A DNA stretch of 25,375 nucleotides from UBA1067 sp963661055 (GTDB lineage: Bacteria > Verrucomicrobiota > Kiritimatiellia > RFP12 > UBA1067). The stretch lies in the NCBI GenBank assembly GCA_963661055.1, contig CAVLAC010000013.1, forward strand, positions 1-25,375, written 5' to 3'. Shown here one piece after another: positions 8,417 through 16,830 of this stretch (its first letter is position 1; each line of letters begins with the position of its first letter). The position numbers and the translations under genes were made by a program. The notes beneath the pieces were generated by a model. It had not been told where the DNA came from, searched no databases, and was given only the letters and a program-made list of their open reading frames with translations.

Positions 8417-9754
8417 TTATTCGTCGGAACTCATCTGTGCACTCTTTCGCGGACGGATCTGGTCATATGAGACACTAATTGAGCCACTACTCGCCGCGCC
8501 CGCGACATCCGCCATCCCCGACACAACAAAGGACGAGACCATATCGCCATATTCTGGATAGAAATCAAAGGTGAAAGTCGTCGATAGCCCATCCTCCGAA
8601 ACCGTGGGCTTCTGTAAGAGGAGGAGCGAGTTCTTCCCCTCAAAGAGTTCCAGCGTATTAAACTTTACGCCACCAAAAGATGAACGCGTAAATGTCACCT
8701 CATAGCGTCCCGCCGCAGAGAACGCCTCCTTTACGCCCACCTTTACCTTCATCTTGAAATTGCCACGCTGAATGTCGCCAGGCTTCCATCCGTAGGGGAT
8801 GGAAAGTACAGGCTTCTCGTACGACTCGAGCCACGCCAGTGCCGCGACACCCCACGCCGTCCGCGAGCCTTCCGCGCACACTTTTTGAAGGAGCTTAATC
8901 GCTTCCTCCCGCTTCGTTTCGTCATTGCTGTAAAGTGTGAATTCCGCCATATTCAGGGCTTGGCGCTGTTCGCGCGAAAGGTGTTCCGTGGGCTTAGCGC
9001 GTTCGGCGGCAATAAACTCCGCGCCTTTACTCGCTTCTTTCTCAAGCGCAAATGCCGCGCACTGCTTCACAAGTTCTTCGCCCGTCCCGAGTGTAAAGCG
9101 GCGTTGCCACCCTGTCTTATCCTTCGCGTCAATCTTACGAAGCCTCTCCCAGACACGCGCATAGGCTTTTTCGTCAAGAACCCGCTCTTCACTACCCAGA
9201 TACGGAACCATCGTCGACAAGAACTCTCCGCACTTCTCGGCGCTATCGATGTCCGTGCGCGTAAAGACGCGCGAAAGAAGCGTACTCTTCAATTCCTTCT
9301 GCCGCGCTTGCGCCGCTTCGATGCGTTTCAGAATTGTGGCAACTGGCAAATCCCCCGAAACATTCTCCCAAATGAGGAAAAGTTCGCCATCCTTATCGCC
9401 CACGAAAATGGCGGGGGTGCACGTAGTTGGGAGCGTGCCGCCGAGGGCGTAGGCATTCTTGCGCTCCAATTCCTGTGCCGCGCGCTTATCTTCAGCATCC
9501 GTCACCGCCAAATTCACAAAGCCCGTCAAGTAACGGACGCTTACCGCATTGCGAAACGCGGCGGATTCGAGTCCCTCGCGAAGCTTTGTCCCAGCGGGTG
9601 ACTCCGCGCCATTATAAACGAGCGTAATCCATCCCTTCTGCCGCGACTTGGCATCGCGGCGAATGTCGCGTCCCGAGGCGACGACCTTATCTTCCGCGAG
9701 AAGTGCAAGCGGCAAAAGAAAAGCAAAAACAAGACTGAGTCTTCTCAACTGCAT
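8417..9754 (-). CDS. Secreted protein with thioredoxin-fold-like N-terminal region, unknown function
   Basis: This 445-residue protein has a signal peptide (residues 1-20, cleavage predicted after ALLA), so it is exported. Residues about 40-150 read like a thioredoxin fold: WITLVYNG, a helix, a VRYL strand, then TCTPAIFVGDKDGELFLIW, matching the usual TPT-x-x-F-x-D-x-x-G pattern. There is no CxxC, so it is unlikely to be a redox enzyme. The middle is Lys/Glu/Ala-rich and helical. The C-terminal third looks beta-rich. The start codon overlaps the tsaD stop in a TAATG junction, with GGAGG inside the tsaD end, so the genes are translationally coupled. It probably pairs with the 945-residue membrane protein downstream. 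Confidence 0.72.
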   Translation of the reverse strand: MQLRRLSLVFAFLLPLALLAEDKVVASGRDIRRDAKSRQKGWITLVYNGAESPAGTKLREGLESAAFRNAVSVRYLTGFVNLAVTDAEDKRAAQELERKNAYALGGTLPTTCTPAIFVGDKDGELFLIWENVSGDLPVATILKRIEAAQARQKELKSTLLSRVFTRTDIDSAEKCGEFLSTMVPYLGSEERVLDEKAYARVWERLRKIDAKDKTGWQRRFTLGTGEELVKQCAAFALEKEASKGAEFIAAERAKPTEHLSREQRQALNMAEFTLYSNDETKREEAIKLLQKVCAEGSRTAWGVAALAWLESYEKPVLSIPYGWKPGDIQRGNFKMKVKVGVKEAFSAAGRYEVTFTRSSFGGVKFNTLELFEGKNSLLLLQKPTVSEDGLSTTFTFDFYPEYGDMVSSFVVSGMADVAGAASSGSISVSYDQIRPRKSAQMSSDE

Positions 9755-10842
9755 TAACCTACCTCCAAAGATGGCGCAACATCAAGGGCAAGCGCCGCTT
9801 CCCCACAATATTTCTGACGAAAATAAGCGAGCCCCGCAATCATTGCCCCATTATCCCCACAGAACTTCGGTTTCGCGAGCAAAAGCGGAATCCCCGCCTG
9901 CGTCGCCAAATTCGTTAGCACGGTCCGTAGCCGCGAATTAAGCGAAACACCGCCACCCACAATAAAGGCTTTATAGCGGCGCTTCTTAAGTGCCGCGCGG
10001 GTGCGCTCCGCAATCGCCTGCACAATCGCTTCTTGGTAACTCGCGACGACACGCGGAATCTCCCCCGCCGCGTCAAGTTCTGCCGCGCCGCCCGCCTTTT
10101 GCACATAATGTAAAAGCGCGGTCTTGAGCCCAGAGAAAGATACACAAAGTTCCGCTGGTAGCCCCGCGAGTGCCGTCACACCTTCACGCGGACGCCCCTT
10201 CGGGAATGGAATCAGATTCTTTGTTCCGTTCGCCTCAAGATATTCACGAGAAATCTTATCTAGCTTGGGTCCTCCTGGATACCCGAGCCCCAGAAGTTTG
10301 GACGCCTTATCAAATGCCTCACCCGCCGCGTCATCGAGCGTCTGCCCAATGGTCGTGTAGCTTCCGTACGATTCAAGATCAATCCAATTTGTGTGCCCAC
10401 CCGAAACGGCGAGCCCGAGCGCGGGCACGGCTTCGAGCGGTGAAGGTAGAGCTTCCGTCGGCGCTCCCTCGTACAGAAATGGCGTATGCAAATGGGCTTC
10501 AATGTGATTAACACCAATGAGCGGCACGCCGAGCGAAAGCGCAAGCCCCTTCGCGGCATTTAGTCCCACAATCAGCGCAGGGGAAAGTCCAGGCCCATAA
10601 GTAACGGCGACCGCATCAAGTTTCCCCGACGGCGCTTTCGTCTTAAATTGCTTAATGGCTTCACCCACGACAGCGGTTATCTTCTCGATATGGGCACGCG
10701 AGGCAATTTCGGGCACTACGCCACCATAGGGTTGGTGCAGGGGTATTTGGGTGTAGACGACATTGGAAAGCACTTCCACGCCATCTTTTACGACGGCCGC
10801 CGCCGTCTCATCACAACTCGTTTCTATTCCTATAATATTCAT
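9754..10842 (-). CDS. tsaD: tRNA N6-adenosine threonylcarbamoyltransferase
   Basis: TsaD transfers the threonylcarbamoyl group to A37 of ANN-decoding tRNAs (t6A), working with TsaB and TsaE. From the ATG at 10842 the protein has 362 residues, normal for the family, and opens with MNIIGIETSCDETAAAVV. The metal-binding histidines are H113 and H117 (HIEAH). Also present are SGGHTNW, DDAAGEAFDK, SFSGLKTALLHY and the C-terminal GDNGAMIA. I chose 10842 over an upstream in-frame start because it gives the canonical N-terminus and a TAATG overlap with the previous gene's stop. tsaB, tsaC and tsaE are not in the window. Confidence 0.96.
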   Translation of the reverse strand: MNIIGIETSCDETAAAVVKDGVEVLSNVVYTQIPLHQPYGGVVPEIASRAHIEKITAVVGEAIKQFKTKAPSGKLDAVAVTYGPGLSPALIVGLNAAKGLALSLGVPLIGVNHIEAHLHTPFLYEGAPTEALPSPLEAVPALGLAVSGGHTNWIDLESYGSYTTIGQTLDDAAGEAFDKASKLLGLGYPGGPKLDKISREYLEANGTKNLIPFPKGRPREGVTALAGLPAELCVSFSGLKTALLHYVQKAGGAAELDAAGEIPRVVASYQEAIVQAIAERTRAALKKRRYKAFIVGGGVSLNSRLRTVLTNLATQAGIPLLLAKPKFCGDNGAMIAGLAYFRQKYCGEAALALDVAPSLEVG

Positions 10843-11675
10843 TACCAAAACTTCCACCACGGATTGCTCTTCGCGGGGACGCCCTTTTCTTTGTAAAGCT
10901 CTTGTACCCGCGCCTGCCCCGCCGTCTCGGGGTCACGGACGAGTGAGTGCTCCCTAAACTCAAGCGTCTTCGGGAGCGACCAAAATTCGCTACGCACGAA
11001 ATAGTCGGGGTCTAGCCGATGGAAAATGACCACTTTGCCATCAGGCATAATCGAAACCGTCGGCTTCGTAATCTTCATCACTGAGCCAAGGTCGAAGGTC
11101 GTCCATTGCCGATCACTCGCACCCGTATCTTGCGACTTGAGGAAAAGGTGCTCCGTATCACCGCGCGTCCAGCGCACCAATTCAAATTGCCGATTTAGGT
11201 TTTCCTCATTCGAGAAAATCTGCAAGGCTCGTGAGAGGAACATACCCGGCACAACATCAAAGGAACGGAACTGTCCCTCATAACGCACCCCACTATGAAT
11301 CAGCACGGGGCGCGCCAAGTACCGCCGCTCTTCACGCAAATCGTAGTGGTCGCCCAAGAAGACCTCGAGCTTCTGCCCCTCATTCGAATCGACGCGAAAC
11401 CCTGCCGTTATGGGAGTCTTTGAAATGCGTGTGAGCTGTTCGCCGCCAATGGAACGGAACACTTCAATGATGAAGCGGTCTTCCGAATTCAAATACCCAA
11501 CGCTCACCTTATCAGGGGACATATTACGCACATCGACAACGCCGCGAATGCGCTCCCCAACAACATAAGTAATTTGGTCGAGCTTCAAGTCGACGGTTAT
11601 TTCACTGAGAGGTGGCGCGGCAAATAGCGCGGCACTTAGCACAAAAGCACCTAGGAGTAGCATTTTCTTCATCAT
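10842..11675 (-). CDS. Secreted protein of unknown function
   Basis: This 277-residue protein has a signal peptide (MMKKMLLLGAFVLSAALFAA, cleavage near residue 20). The mature N-terminus has a beta-sandwich look (ITVDLKLDQ, YVVGERIRGVVDVRNMS), reminiscent of intracellular-proteinase-inhibitor or immunoglobulin-like domains in which an exported protein describes a sustained effort of strand pairs. I cannot name a family. The C-terminus is short and aromatic (NPWWKFW). It begins in an ATGA overlap with the stop codon of the metallo-hydrolase gene and ends in a TAATG overlap with tsaD, so all three are likely translated from one mRNA. Confidence 0.7.
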   Translation of the reverse strand: MMKKMLLLGAFVLSAALFAAPPLSEITVDLKLDQITYVVGERIRGVVDVRNMSPDKVSVGYLNSEDRFIIEVFRSIGGEQLTRISKTPITAGFRVDSNEGQKLEVFLGDHYDLREERRYLARPVLIHSGVRYEGQFRSFDVVPGMFLSRALQIFSNEENLNRQFELVRWTRGDTEHLFLKSQDTGASDRQWTTFDLGSVMKITKPTVSIMPDGKVVIFHRLDPDYFVRSEFWSLPKTLEFREHSLVRDPETAGQARVQELYKEKGVPAKSNPWWKFW

Positions 11676-12517
11676 TTCGATTCTCCTAATTGAAGTTCAA
11701 GTCCATCATAAGCGGGCGTAATTCCCTCGGGGAGGCGCTCACACCACTGTTTATGCGAGAGGTCGTGGCACATATGCGTAATGTAGCCGCGCTTCGGCTG
11801 AATCTCACGAAATGCCGCGAGCACCCCTGCCAAATTAAAGTGCGTGGAATGGATGCGCTCCCGAAGACAGTCGAGTACGAGCACATCCGCACCCTTCAAA
11901 AGCGCGGCACTTTCTTCAGGCAACTTACAGCAATCACTCGCATAGCCCACTTTCATGCCGTCCGCCTCAATAAGATACCCGCAACACGGGAAGCCGTGCT
12001 CCACGGCGAACGCCGTTATGTGAGCATTCCCAATCGAAAAGGAGTCCGTATTCTCGTGGAACTCGACTTGCGGACGGTAGAGTCCGTTTTTGCCGCCCTT
12101 GATGCCAATATAAGGGAAGATGTGGTGCATCTGAATAATCGTATCGGGCAAGGCATAACACGGCAGGGGCTTCCCTTCAATCTTAAAGGTGCGCCCATTC
12201 GCACCCGGTGCCGTCGGGTCGCAAGGAACCTTGCGTCCATTTATCGTGTTGAAGCGACGGACATCGTCGAATCCGCCAATATGATCCATATGGGCGTGGG
12301 TAAGGACGACCGCGTCAACTTTGGCGATACCATAAGCAATGCACGCCTCGCGCAATTCAGGTGGCGTATCGATGAGGAACGAAACATCCCCGACCGTCAC
12401 ATATGCCCCGCACCGCCGCCGCTTATCGCGAGGGTCTTCTGAGGTACAGACGGGGCAGGCGCACCCGATTTGCGGCACGCCCACACTTGTCCCTGTACCT
12501 AGAAAACGAAACTTCAT
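11672..12517 (-). CDS. MBL-fold metallo-hydrolase, PhnP-like
   Basis: This 281-residue protein has the metallo-beta-lactamase signature HAHMDH (H74, H76, D78, H79), a conserved Asp in ASDCCK and a C-terminal THMCHDLSH segment. This is the layout of PhnP-type phosphodiesterases. A Cys cluster near the N-terminus (GCACPVC, then RRRCGAY) matches the structural zinc site of PhnP-like proteins. The likely reaction is hydrolysis of a cyclic or linear phosphodiester, but no phn genes are nearby, so the substrate is open. No signal peptide is present. The start lies 6 bases after the sugar-porter stop. Confidence 0.88.
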   Translation of the reverse strand: MKFRFLGTGTSVGVPQIGCACPVCTSEDPRDKRRRCGAYVTVGDVSFLIDTPPELREACIAYGIAKVDAVVLTHAHMDHIGGFDDVRRFNTINGRKVPCDPTAPGANGRTFKIEGKPLPCYALPDTIIQMHHIFPYIGIKGGKNGLYRPQVEFHENTDSFSIGNAHITAFAVEHGFPCCGYLIEADGMKVGYASDCCKLPEESAALLKGADVLVLDCLRERIHSTHFNLAGVLAAFREIQPKRGYITHMCHDLSHKQWCERLPEGITPAYDGLELQLGESK

Positions 12518-12523
12518 TACCTG

Positions 12524-14074
12524 TTATTTCCTCTCAGGCATCTTGCCCGTCGTGAAATATTGTTCCACTTCCTCAAGAGTGCGTCCCTTGGTCTCAGGCA
12601 AGAAGAATGCCGCCGTAATGAAGTAGATGACCGTGAAACCCGCGAGCACAAAGAAGACGGACCCATTATCGTTCGTTGCCGCGCACCAGCGTGGGAAGAC
12701 CGTGGCAATTCCCGCCGAGACGCCCTGGTTGATAATCATCGCGATTGCCATACCATTCGCACGAATCCGCGTCGGCATAAGTTCCGTCAGCGCGAGCCAC
12801 ACGCAAACGCCAGGCCCCACCGCGAAGAAGGCGATGTACATAAAGAAGAAGACAGTCGCGATAATACCTGTCGTCATAGACGCGGCAACCCAACTCTTGG
12901 AAATCGCGAGGAAGATACCTCCCACGCCGCAAAGCCCAACGATAATGCCCGCCGTGCCAATCTTAAGGAGGAATTTGCGTCCCTTCTTATCCACGAGGGC
13001 ACAGGCGATAATCGTCATCACGCAGTTGACGACCTTCACGCCCACATCCGAGATATTGGCGAACGCGCCTGGCATTCCCGTCTTTTGGAAAATGGTCACC
13101 GTATAATTGAGGACGGAATTAATGCCTGTCGTCTGGTTGCACGCGAGAATAATCACGGCGAGCGCAAATGGGAAGAGGTACTTCTTTTGAAGAAGTGTAT
13201 CCGTCGCGGCAGAATGCTTCGCCTTCTCAGCGGCAGCGAGTTCATCGGCGGCAATCATATCGTCAAGAATCTCCTGCGCCTTCTCTGTGCCATTATTTGC
13301 GGCAAGCGACGCGAGGGCTTCCGCCTTCCTGCCCTTCTTATAGAGCCAGCGCGGCGATTCCTTCAGACGGAAGGCTCCCACAAAAAGGATGATGCCCGGA
13401 ATGCACGAGAAGATGAAAATGCGTTGCCACGCGCTCACCCACGCGGCAATTTGTTCCGCGCTGAACCACTCCTTAATCTGCGCAAAAGTCACATTCGCCG
13501 CGTCCACGCCATTCTTAAGTGCCGCCGCGTCTACCGCATGCTTCGCGTCACCAACACTATAAGTGACATAAAAGCCGACGACCGCGACAAATACAAGCCC
13601 AATCGTCAACAAGAGCTGAAATGCCCCCGTGCCCTTGCCGCGCGAATCGGCGTCCAGGCACTCCGCGAGATACATCGGCACAATCACGCCAAAAAGCCCT
13701 GCCGCCGCGCCTTGCATAGCCCGTCCGCCCGCCATTACCCAGAAGTTGCCGCCCCCAAAAAAGCCCGACGCACAAATAATGGGTAGCGAAGCCAAGAAGA
13801 GCAAAGCGGACGCAATAATCATCCGTCTGCGTCCAAAACATTCGGCAAAGAAGCCCGCCACGAGCGAAGTGGGGAGCGACCCCCAGAGCGCCATCCCGAC
13901 GACCCAGCCAATTTGGTCGCGAGTAAAGTCCGAAGTGCGCTCGATATACGGGAGCGCCGCGGCAATTACGCCCACATCGACCCCGTAGAGGAGTCCGCCT
14001 AGCCCCGCCATCACGAGAAGGAACTTCGCGTAATGCTTCACGCTTCCCGCTAATTCAACTTTCTGTTTCGTCAT
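12524..14074 (-). CDS. MFS transporter, sugar porter family
   Basis: This 516-residue protein is rich in hydrophobic helices, consistent with 12 membrane spans in the inner membrane. Sugar-porter signatures are clear: GLLYGVDVGVI in helix 1, GRRRM after helix 2, ESPRWLYKKGR before the central loop, and the C-terminal PETKGRTLEEVEQYF. The family moves hexoses, pentoses or polyols, usually with protons; specificity cannot be assigned. The periplasmic loop after helix 5 is longer than usual (about residues 175-210, Ala- and Asp-rich). The start has a strong GAGGAGG ribosome-binding site six bases upstream, in a 25-base gap after the kinase gene. Confidence 0.92.
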   Translation of the reverse strand: MTKQKVELAGSVKHYAKFLLVMAGLGGLLYGVDVGVIAAALPYIERTSDFTRDQIGWVVGMALWGSLPTSLVAGFFAECFGRRRMIIASALLFLASLPIICASGFFGGGNFWVMAGGRAMQGAAAGLFGVIVPMYLAECLDADSRGKGTGAFQLLLTIGLVFVAVVGFYVTYSVGDAKHAVDAAALKNGVDAANVTFAQIKEWFSAEQIAAWVSAWQRIFIFSCIPGIILFVGAFRLKESPRWLYKKGRKAEALASLAANNGTEKAQEILDDMIAADELAAAEKAKHSAATDTLLQKKYLFPFALAVIILACNQTTGINSVLNYTVTIFQKTGMPGAFANISDVGVKVVNCVMTIIACALVDKKGRKFLLKIGTAGIIVGLCGVGGIFLAISKSWVAASMTTGIIATVFFFMYIAFFAVGPGVCVWLALTELMPTRIRANGMAIAMIINQGVSAGIATVFPRWCAATNDNGSVFFVLAGFTVIYFITAAFFLPETKGRTLEEVEQYFTTGKMPERK

Positions 14075-14099
14075 ATCGAACCTCCTCTTTTCTTAAATG

Positions 14100-15026
14100 T
14101 TAGTAATCGAGTTGACTGCCGCCAATCGTCTCACGCAAAATCGAGTCGCCTGGCACTTTCGTGGGGTCGGTATCGTTCACCATCGAGAGTAACTCAGACA
14201 AAAACTCCGCCTTTACCTCGCCTGGCATCTTGCGACGGACAATTTCCAGAAGCCCCGCCGCATAATTCTTCAGCACCGCGAGTTCATACTCAAGCCCGCT
14301 ATCAAAAACGGCGTCTACCTTATCCTTAAAAGGATTTATCCAAAGCTTTTCGCCCGCCAAAACCTTCGGCCACATACGAAAAGTCTCCGTCGGACTCATC
14401 TTACGGAACTGGTTATCGCGCACCAACCGCCGCAGAAGCCTACCATCCGCCGAGGGGAGGCGCGTCTTCGCGAAGAACTCGGGCTGGGTGCGCGGCTCAA
14501 CAAAGACACGGAACGCGACCTTAGCCATTTTCTCAGGGCACAGAATCGGGTTAAGCGCGTGGATTCCCTCCAAGATAACGATTCCGCCCTTCGGAAGCGT
14601 CGTCACACGCGGCTGGTCAAAGCCCTCGTGTTTATGGAAATTAAAGCCGCGTAAATGAGTGGGTTGCCCCGCGAAAAGGAGCTCTAAATCGGATAAGAGC
14701 CGCTCACGGTCCACGCACTGCACGCACTCATAATCGAAGTCGCCATTCTCGTCACGCGGGTTGCGTGCGTCACCCACAAAATAGTCGTCCGTGGAAAGAT
14801 GGACCGCCGAAATACCATCCACGCGAAGTTGCGTACAGAGCCGCTTCGCGGTCGTGGTCTTGCCCGCCGAGGAAGCCCCCGCGAGGAGCACCAGCCGAAC
14901 ACCACCCCGCGCACAAATCTTATCGGCAATGCGCGAGAGGTGCTTCACCTGCCGCGCTTCACAGACGCGAATAAACTCGTCTATCTCGTCCGTCGCCACT
15001 AGTTTATTGAGTTCTTCTATCGTCAT
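14100..15026 (-). CDS. Uridine kinase-family nucleoside kinase
   Basis: From the ATG at 15026 this is a 308-residue P-loop kinase. The Walker A motif GASSAGKT lies at residues 50-57, followed by STDDYFV and FDYE, which match the nucleoside-binding region of the uridine kinase/phosphoribulokinase family. VILEGIHALNP supplies the Walker B strand. It resembles the kinase half of larger bacterial proteins that carry an N-terminal TGS-like domain, here absent. Likely reaction: phosphorylation of uridine or cytidine, but other substrates are possible in this branch. The start codon overlaps the NAD kinase stop as ATGA, so the two are translationally coupled; an earlier in-frame start at 15047 is less likely. 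Confidence 0.87.
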   Translation of the reverse strand: MTIEELNKLVATDEIDEFIRVCEARQVKHLSRIADKICARGGVRLVLLAGASSAGKTTTAKRLCTQLRVDGISAVHLSTDDYFVGDARNPRDENGDFDYECVQCVDRERLLSDLELLFAGQPTHLRGFNFHKHEGFDQPRVTTLPKGGIVILEGIHALNPILCPEKMAKVAFRVFVEPRTQPEFFAKTRLPSADGRLLRRLVRDNQFRKMSPTETFRMWPKVLAGEKLWINPFKDKVDAVFDSGLEYELAVLKNYAAGLLEIVRRKMPGEVKAEFLSELLSMVNDTDPTKVPGDSILRETIGGSQLDY

Positions 15027-15829
15027 TTTACACAAGTCCCTGACCAACCTAGTTTTCGACTCAGTACTTCATGAGGGTCGTACCCCTCAAGCTCGATAAA
15101 CTTCACACTTTGCGCCGCCTTTGAGATGGTAATCGACTCATCGGCGGACGCGGAAAGAACAGGCTCGCCATCCGCATACACGCCCACCTTCTCGACTGGA
15201 CGATTCTCGCGGGTGCGCGGCGTAATGGTGAGCGTGACCGCGTCACTTACGACAATGGGGCGTACCCCAAGCGCGTGGGGGCTCATCGGGGTAATGACAA
15301 ACGCGGCAGAATCAGGCATCAAGACGGGTCCACCCGCCGCGAGTGAATACGCCGTAGATCCCGTCGGGGTGGCAACAATGATGCCATCCGCCATATAGCG
15401 CGTCGCGGCGTGCCCGGCGCAAGTCACATCCAAAACGAGCGCGTGTCCCGTCTTTTCGCGCATCACCACGACATCATTGAGCGCATAGGCGACCGCCTTG
15501 CCTTTCGCCTTCGCGCCCGCCACCTTCAGCGTCGTCCGCGCGGCAATTTTATAGCGTCCGTTCGCGAGCATTCCCAAAGCGGAATCAAAATCTTTCTCTT
15601 CTACACTCGATAAATACCCGAGCCCGCCGAGATTGAACCCGAGAATCGGCACTTTCGGATACATCCGTACCGCGCGCAATATCGTGCCGTCGCCCCCAAG
15701 CGCAAGGACGACATCCGCCGTCTTCGCCCGCGTCACTTCGAGCCCCAACGCCTTAGAGCGGGGAACAAGTGCCGCGGCGACGGACTTCGCACGCGGATTA
15801 GACTCATTTATGTAGAACCGAATTCTCAT
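15023..15829 (-). CDS. nadK: NAD kinase
   Basis: NadK phosphorylates NAD to NADP in the cytoplasm. The 268-residue protein has the diagnostic GGDGT (residues 45-49), NLGGLGYLS, the NDVVV strand and the glycine-rich ATPTGSTAYSLAAGGP, with a normal family length. The start MRIRFYIN fits the first beta strand of the family. A GAGAAGG lies directly against the ATG, which is unusually close, so translation may depend on ribosomes finishing the 47-codon ORF that overlaps its start by 26 bases. It ends in an ATGA overlap with the downstream kinase. Its presence in the same run as nadC links de novo NAD synthesis with NADP formation. Confidence 0.94.
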   Translation of the reverse strand: MRIRFYINESNPRAKSVAAALVPRSKALGLEVTRAKTADVVLALGGDGTILRAVRMYPKVPILGFNLGGLGYLSSVEEKDFDSALGMLANGRYKIAARTTLKVAGAKAKGKAVAYALNDVVVMREKTGHALVLDVTCAGHAATRYMADGIIVATPTGSTAYSLAAGGPVLMPDSAAFVITPMSPHALGVRPIVVSDAVTLTITPRTRENRPVEKVGVYADGEPVLSASADESITISKAAQSVKFIELEGYDPHEVLSRKLGWSGTCVK

Positions 15830-15947
15830 CCTTCTCGCTTGCTATCTTCTTTTCAACTTCATGAGACCGCGCTTCACTCATAAGGCGCGCGAACTTCTTA
15901 AGTTCCGCCTCACGACCGCCGCGCCGCTCATAGTCGCCATCAGCCAC
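15804..15947 (-). CDS. 47-codon ORF between parA and nadK, unknown function
   Basis: A GTG at 15947 opens a 47-residue ORF that is very highly charged (many Glu, Lys, Arg) and probably helical. A strong GGAGGAGG lies about seven bases before the GTG, inside the last codons of parA, and the GTG overlaps the parA stop region by several bases. Its end overlaps the start of nadK by 26 bases. The good ribosome-binding site is the main argument that it is translated. It may be a small helical protein or simply a coupling device that delivers ribosomes to nadK. A longer frame running further upstream is only a shadow of parA. Confidence 0.5.
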   Translation of the reverse strand: MADGDYERRGGREAELKKFARLMSEARSHEVEKKIASEKDENSVLHK

Positions 15948-16809
15948 GCGGCCCCTCCTCGGCTTTCGGAGGTTCTTCCGTCGGGGCTTCCACAGCGGGC
16001 GCGGCACTCGGCGCGGCACTCGCTTCAAACCGCGTCGGATTCTTTGCCATGAACTCCCACGCGAAAGCGCGGTAACTTTCAGCCCCCTTCGAATGCGGAT
16101 CGAGGAATACGACGGGCACGCCCATCGAGGGAGCTTCCGATACACGCACATTGCGCGGAATCGTCGTCTCGTAGACTTTCTCGCCAAAGTGTCCGCGAAC
16201 TTCCGCCATTACATCCTGCGTGAGCCGCGCCACCGAATTCACCATCGTAAACACAATGCCATTCAGTTCCAGCTTCGGGTTCACATTCTGCTGGATGCGC
16301 GAAATGGAACTCGTAATAAGCGCGAGTCCATCCATCGCCAAAAACTCCGCCTGAATCGGGATGAGCACGCCATCCGAAGCCACAAGCGAACTCGTCATAA
16401 CAATGCCAAGCGAAGGCGGACAGTCAAGAAGAATGTAATCAAATGCCCCCGAGCTCTTCACAGGCTCAAGTGCCGCGCCAATCATCTGCAGACGGTCTTC
16501 GCGAGCCCCAAAGTCAAGTTCCGCACCCGCCAAGTCAACTTCCGAAGGGATGACATTGAGATTCGCCCATTTCGTGGGCTGGATGACTTCTTCCACGCTC
16601 TTCTCACCGAGAAGGACTGGGTACAGCGAAATGCCCTCTTGCTTTTCGAGTCCGAGCCCCAATGTCGCATGTGCCTGCGGATCTAGGTCAACGACGAGAA
16701 CCGTGCGATGCCGCGCCGAGAGTGCCGCCGCGAGATTCACTACCGTGGTCGTCTTGCCAACGCCACCCTTCTGATTGGCTATAGCTATTGTCTTTGTTCT
16801 GCGTTCCAT
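15940..16809 (-). CDS. parA: ParA/Soj-family ATPase
   Basis: ParA ATPases dimerise on DNA with ATP and move or position cargo such as chromosome origins or protein complexes. The 289-residue protein has the deviant Walker A motif KGGVGKTT (14-21), VVDLDPQAHAT (Walker A' region) and DYILLDCPPSLG (Walker B). The core covers about 255 residues; the rest is an Ala/Pro/Glu-rich tail (about 260-289) that is probably unstructured. ParB is not the next gene, and I see no parS-like 16-base palindrome. It may therefore be a chromosomal Soj whose parB lies elsewhere, or an orphan positioning ATPase. An AGAGGAGG ribosome-binding site lies about 13 bases upstream, a long spacing. Confidence 0.9.
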   Translation of the reverse strand: MERRTKTIAIANQKGGVGKTTTVVNLAAALSARHRTVLVVDLDPQAHATLGLGLEKQEGISLYPVLLGEKSVEEVIQPTKWANLNVIPSEVDLAGAELDFGAREDRLQMIGAALEPVKSSGAFDYILLDCPPSLGIVMTSSLVASDGVLIPIQAEFLAMDGLALITSSISRIQQNVNPKLELNGIVFTMVNSVARLTQDVMAEVRGHFGEKVYETTIPRNVRVSEAPSMGVPVVFLDPHSKGAESYRAFAWEFMAKNPTRFEASAAPSAAPAVEAPTEEPPKAEEGPRG

Positions 16810-16830
16810 ATCTCTAAAATGACCTCCTCT

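Noticed and set aside
12560..13786. Plus-strand ORF of 408 codons opposite the sugar porter
   Set aside because: Its composition (very high Arg, His, Glu and Asn) is what the complement of a hydrophobic membrane protein gives; no motif is seen.
15804..16187. 127-codon frame covering the end of parA
   Set aside because: Only the last 47 codons have a ribosome-binding site and plausible composition; the upstream part is a parA shadow.
15940..16809. Complete parABS partition locus
   Set aside because: No parB follows and no parS-like palindrome is visible in the window.
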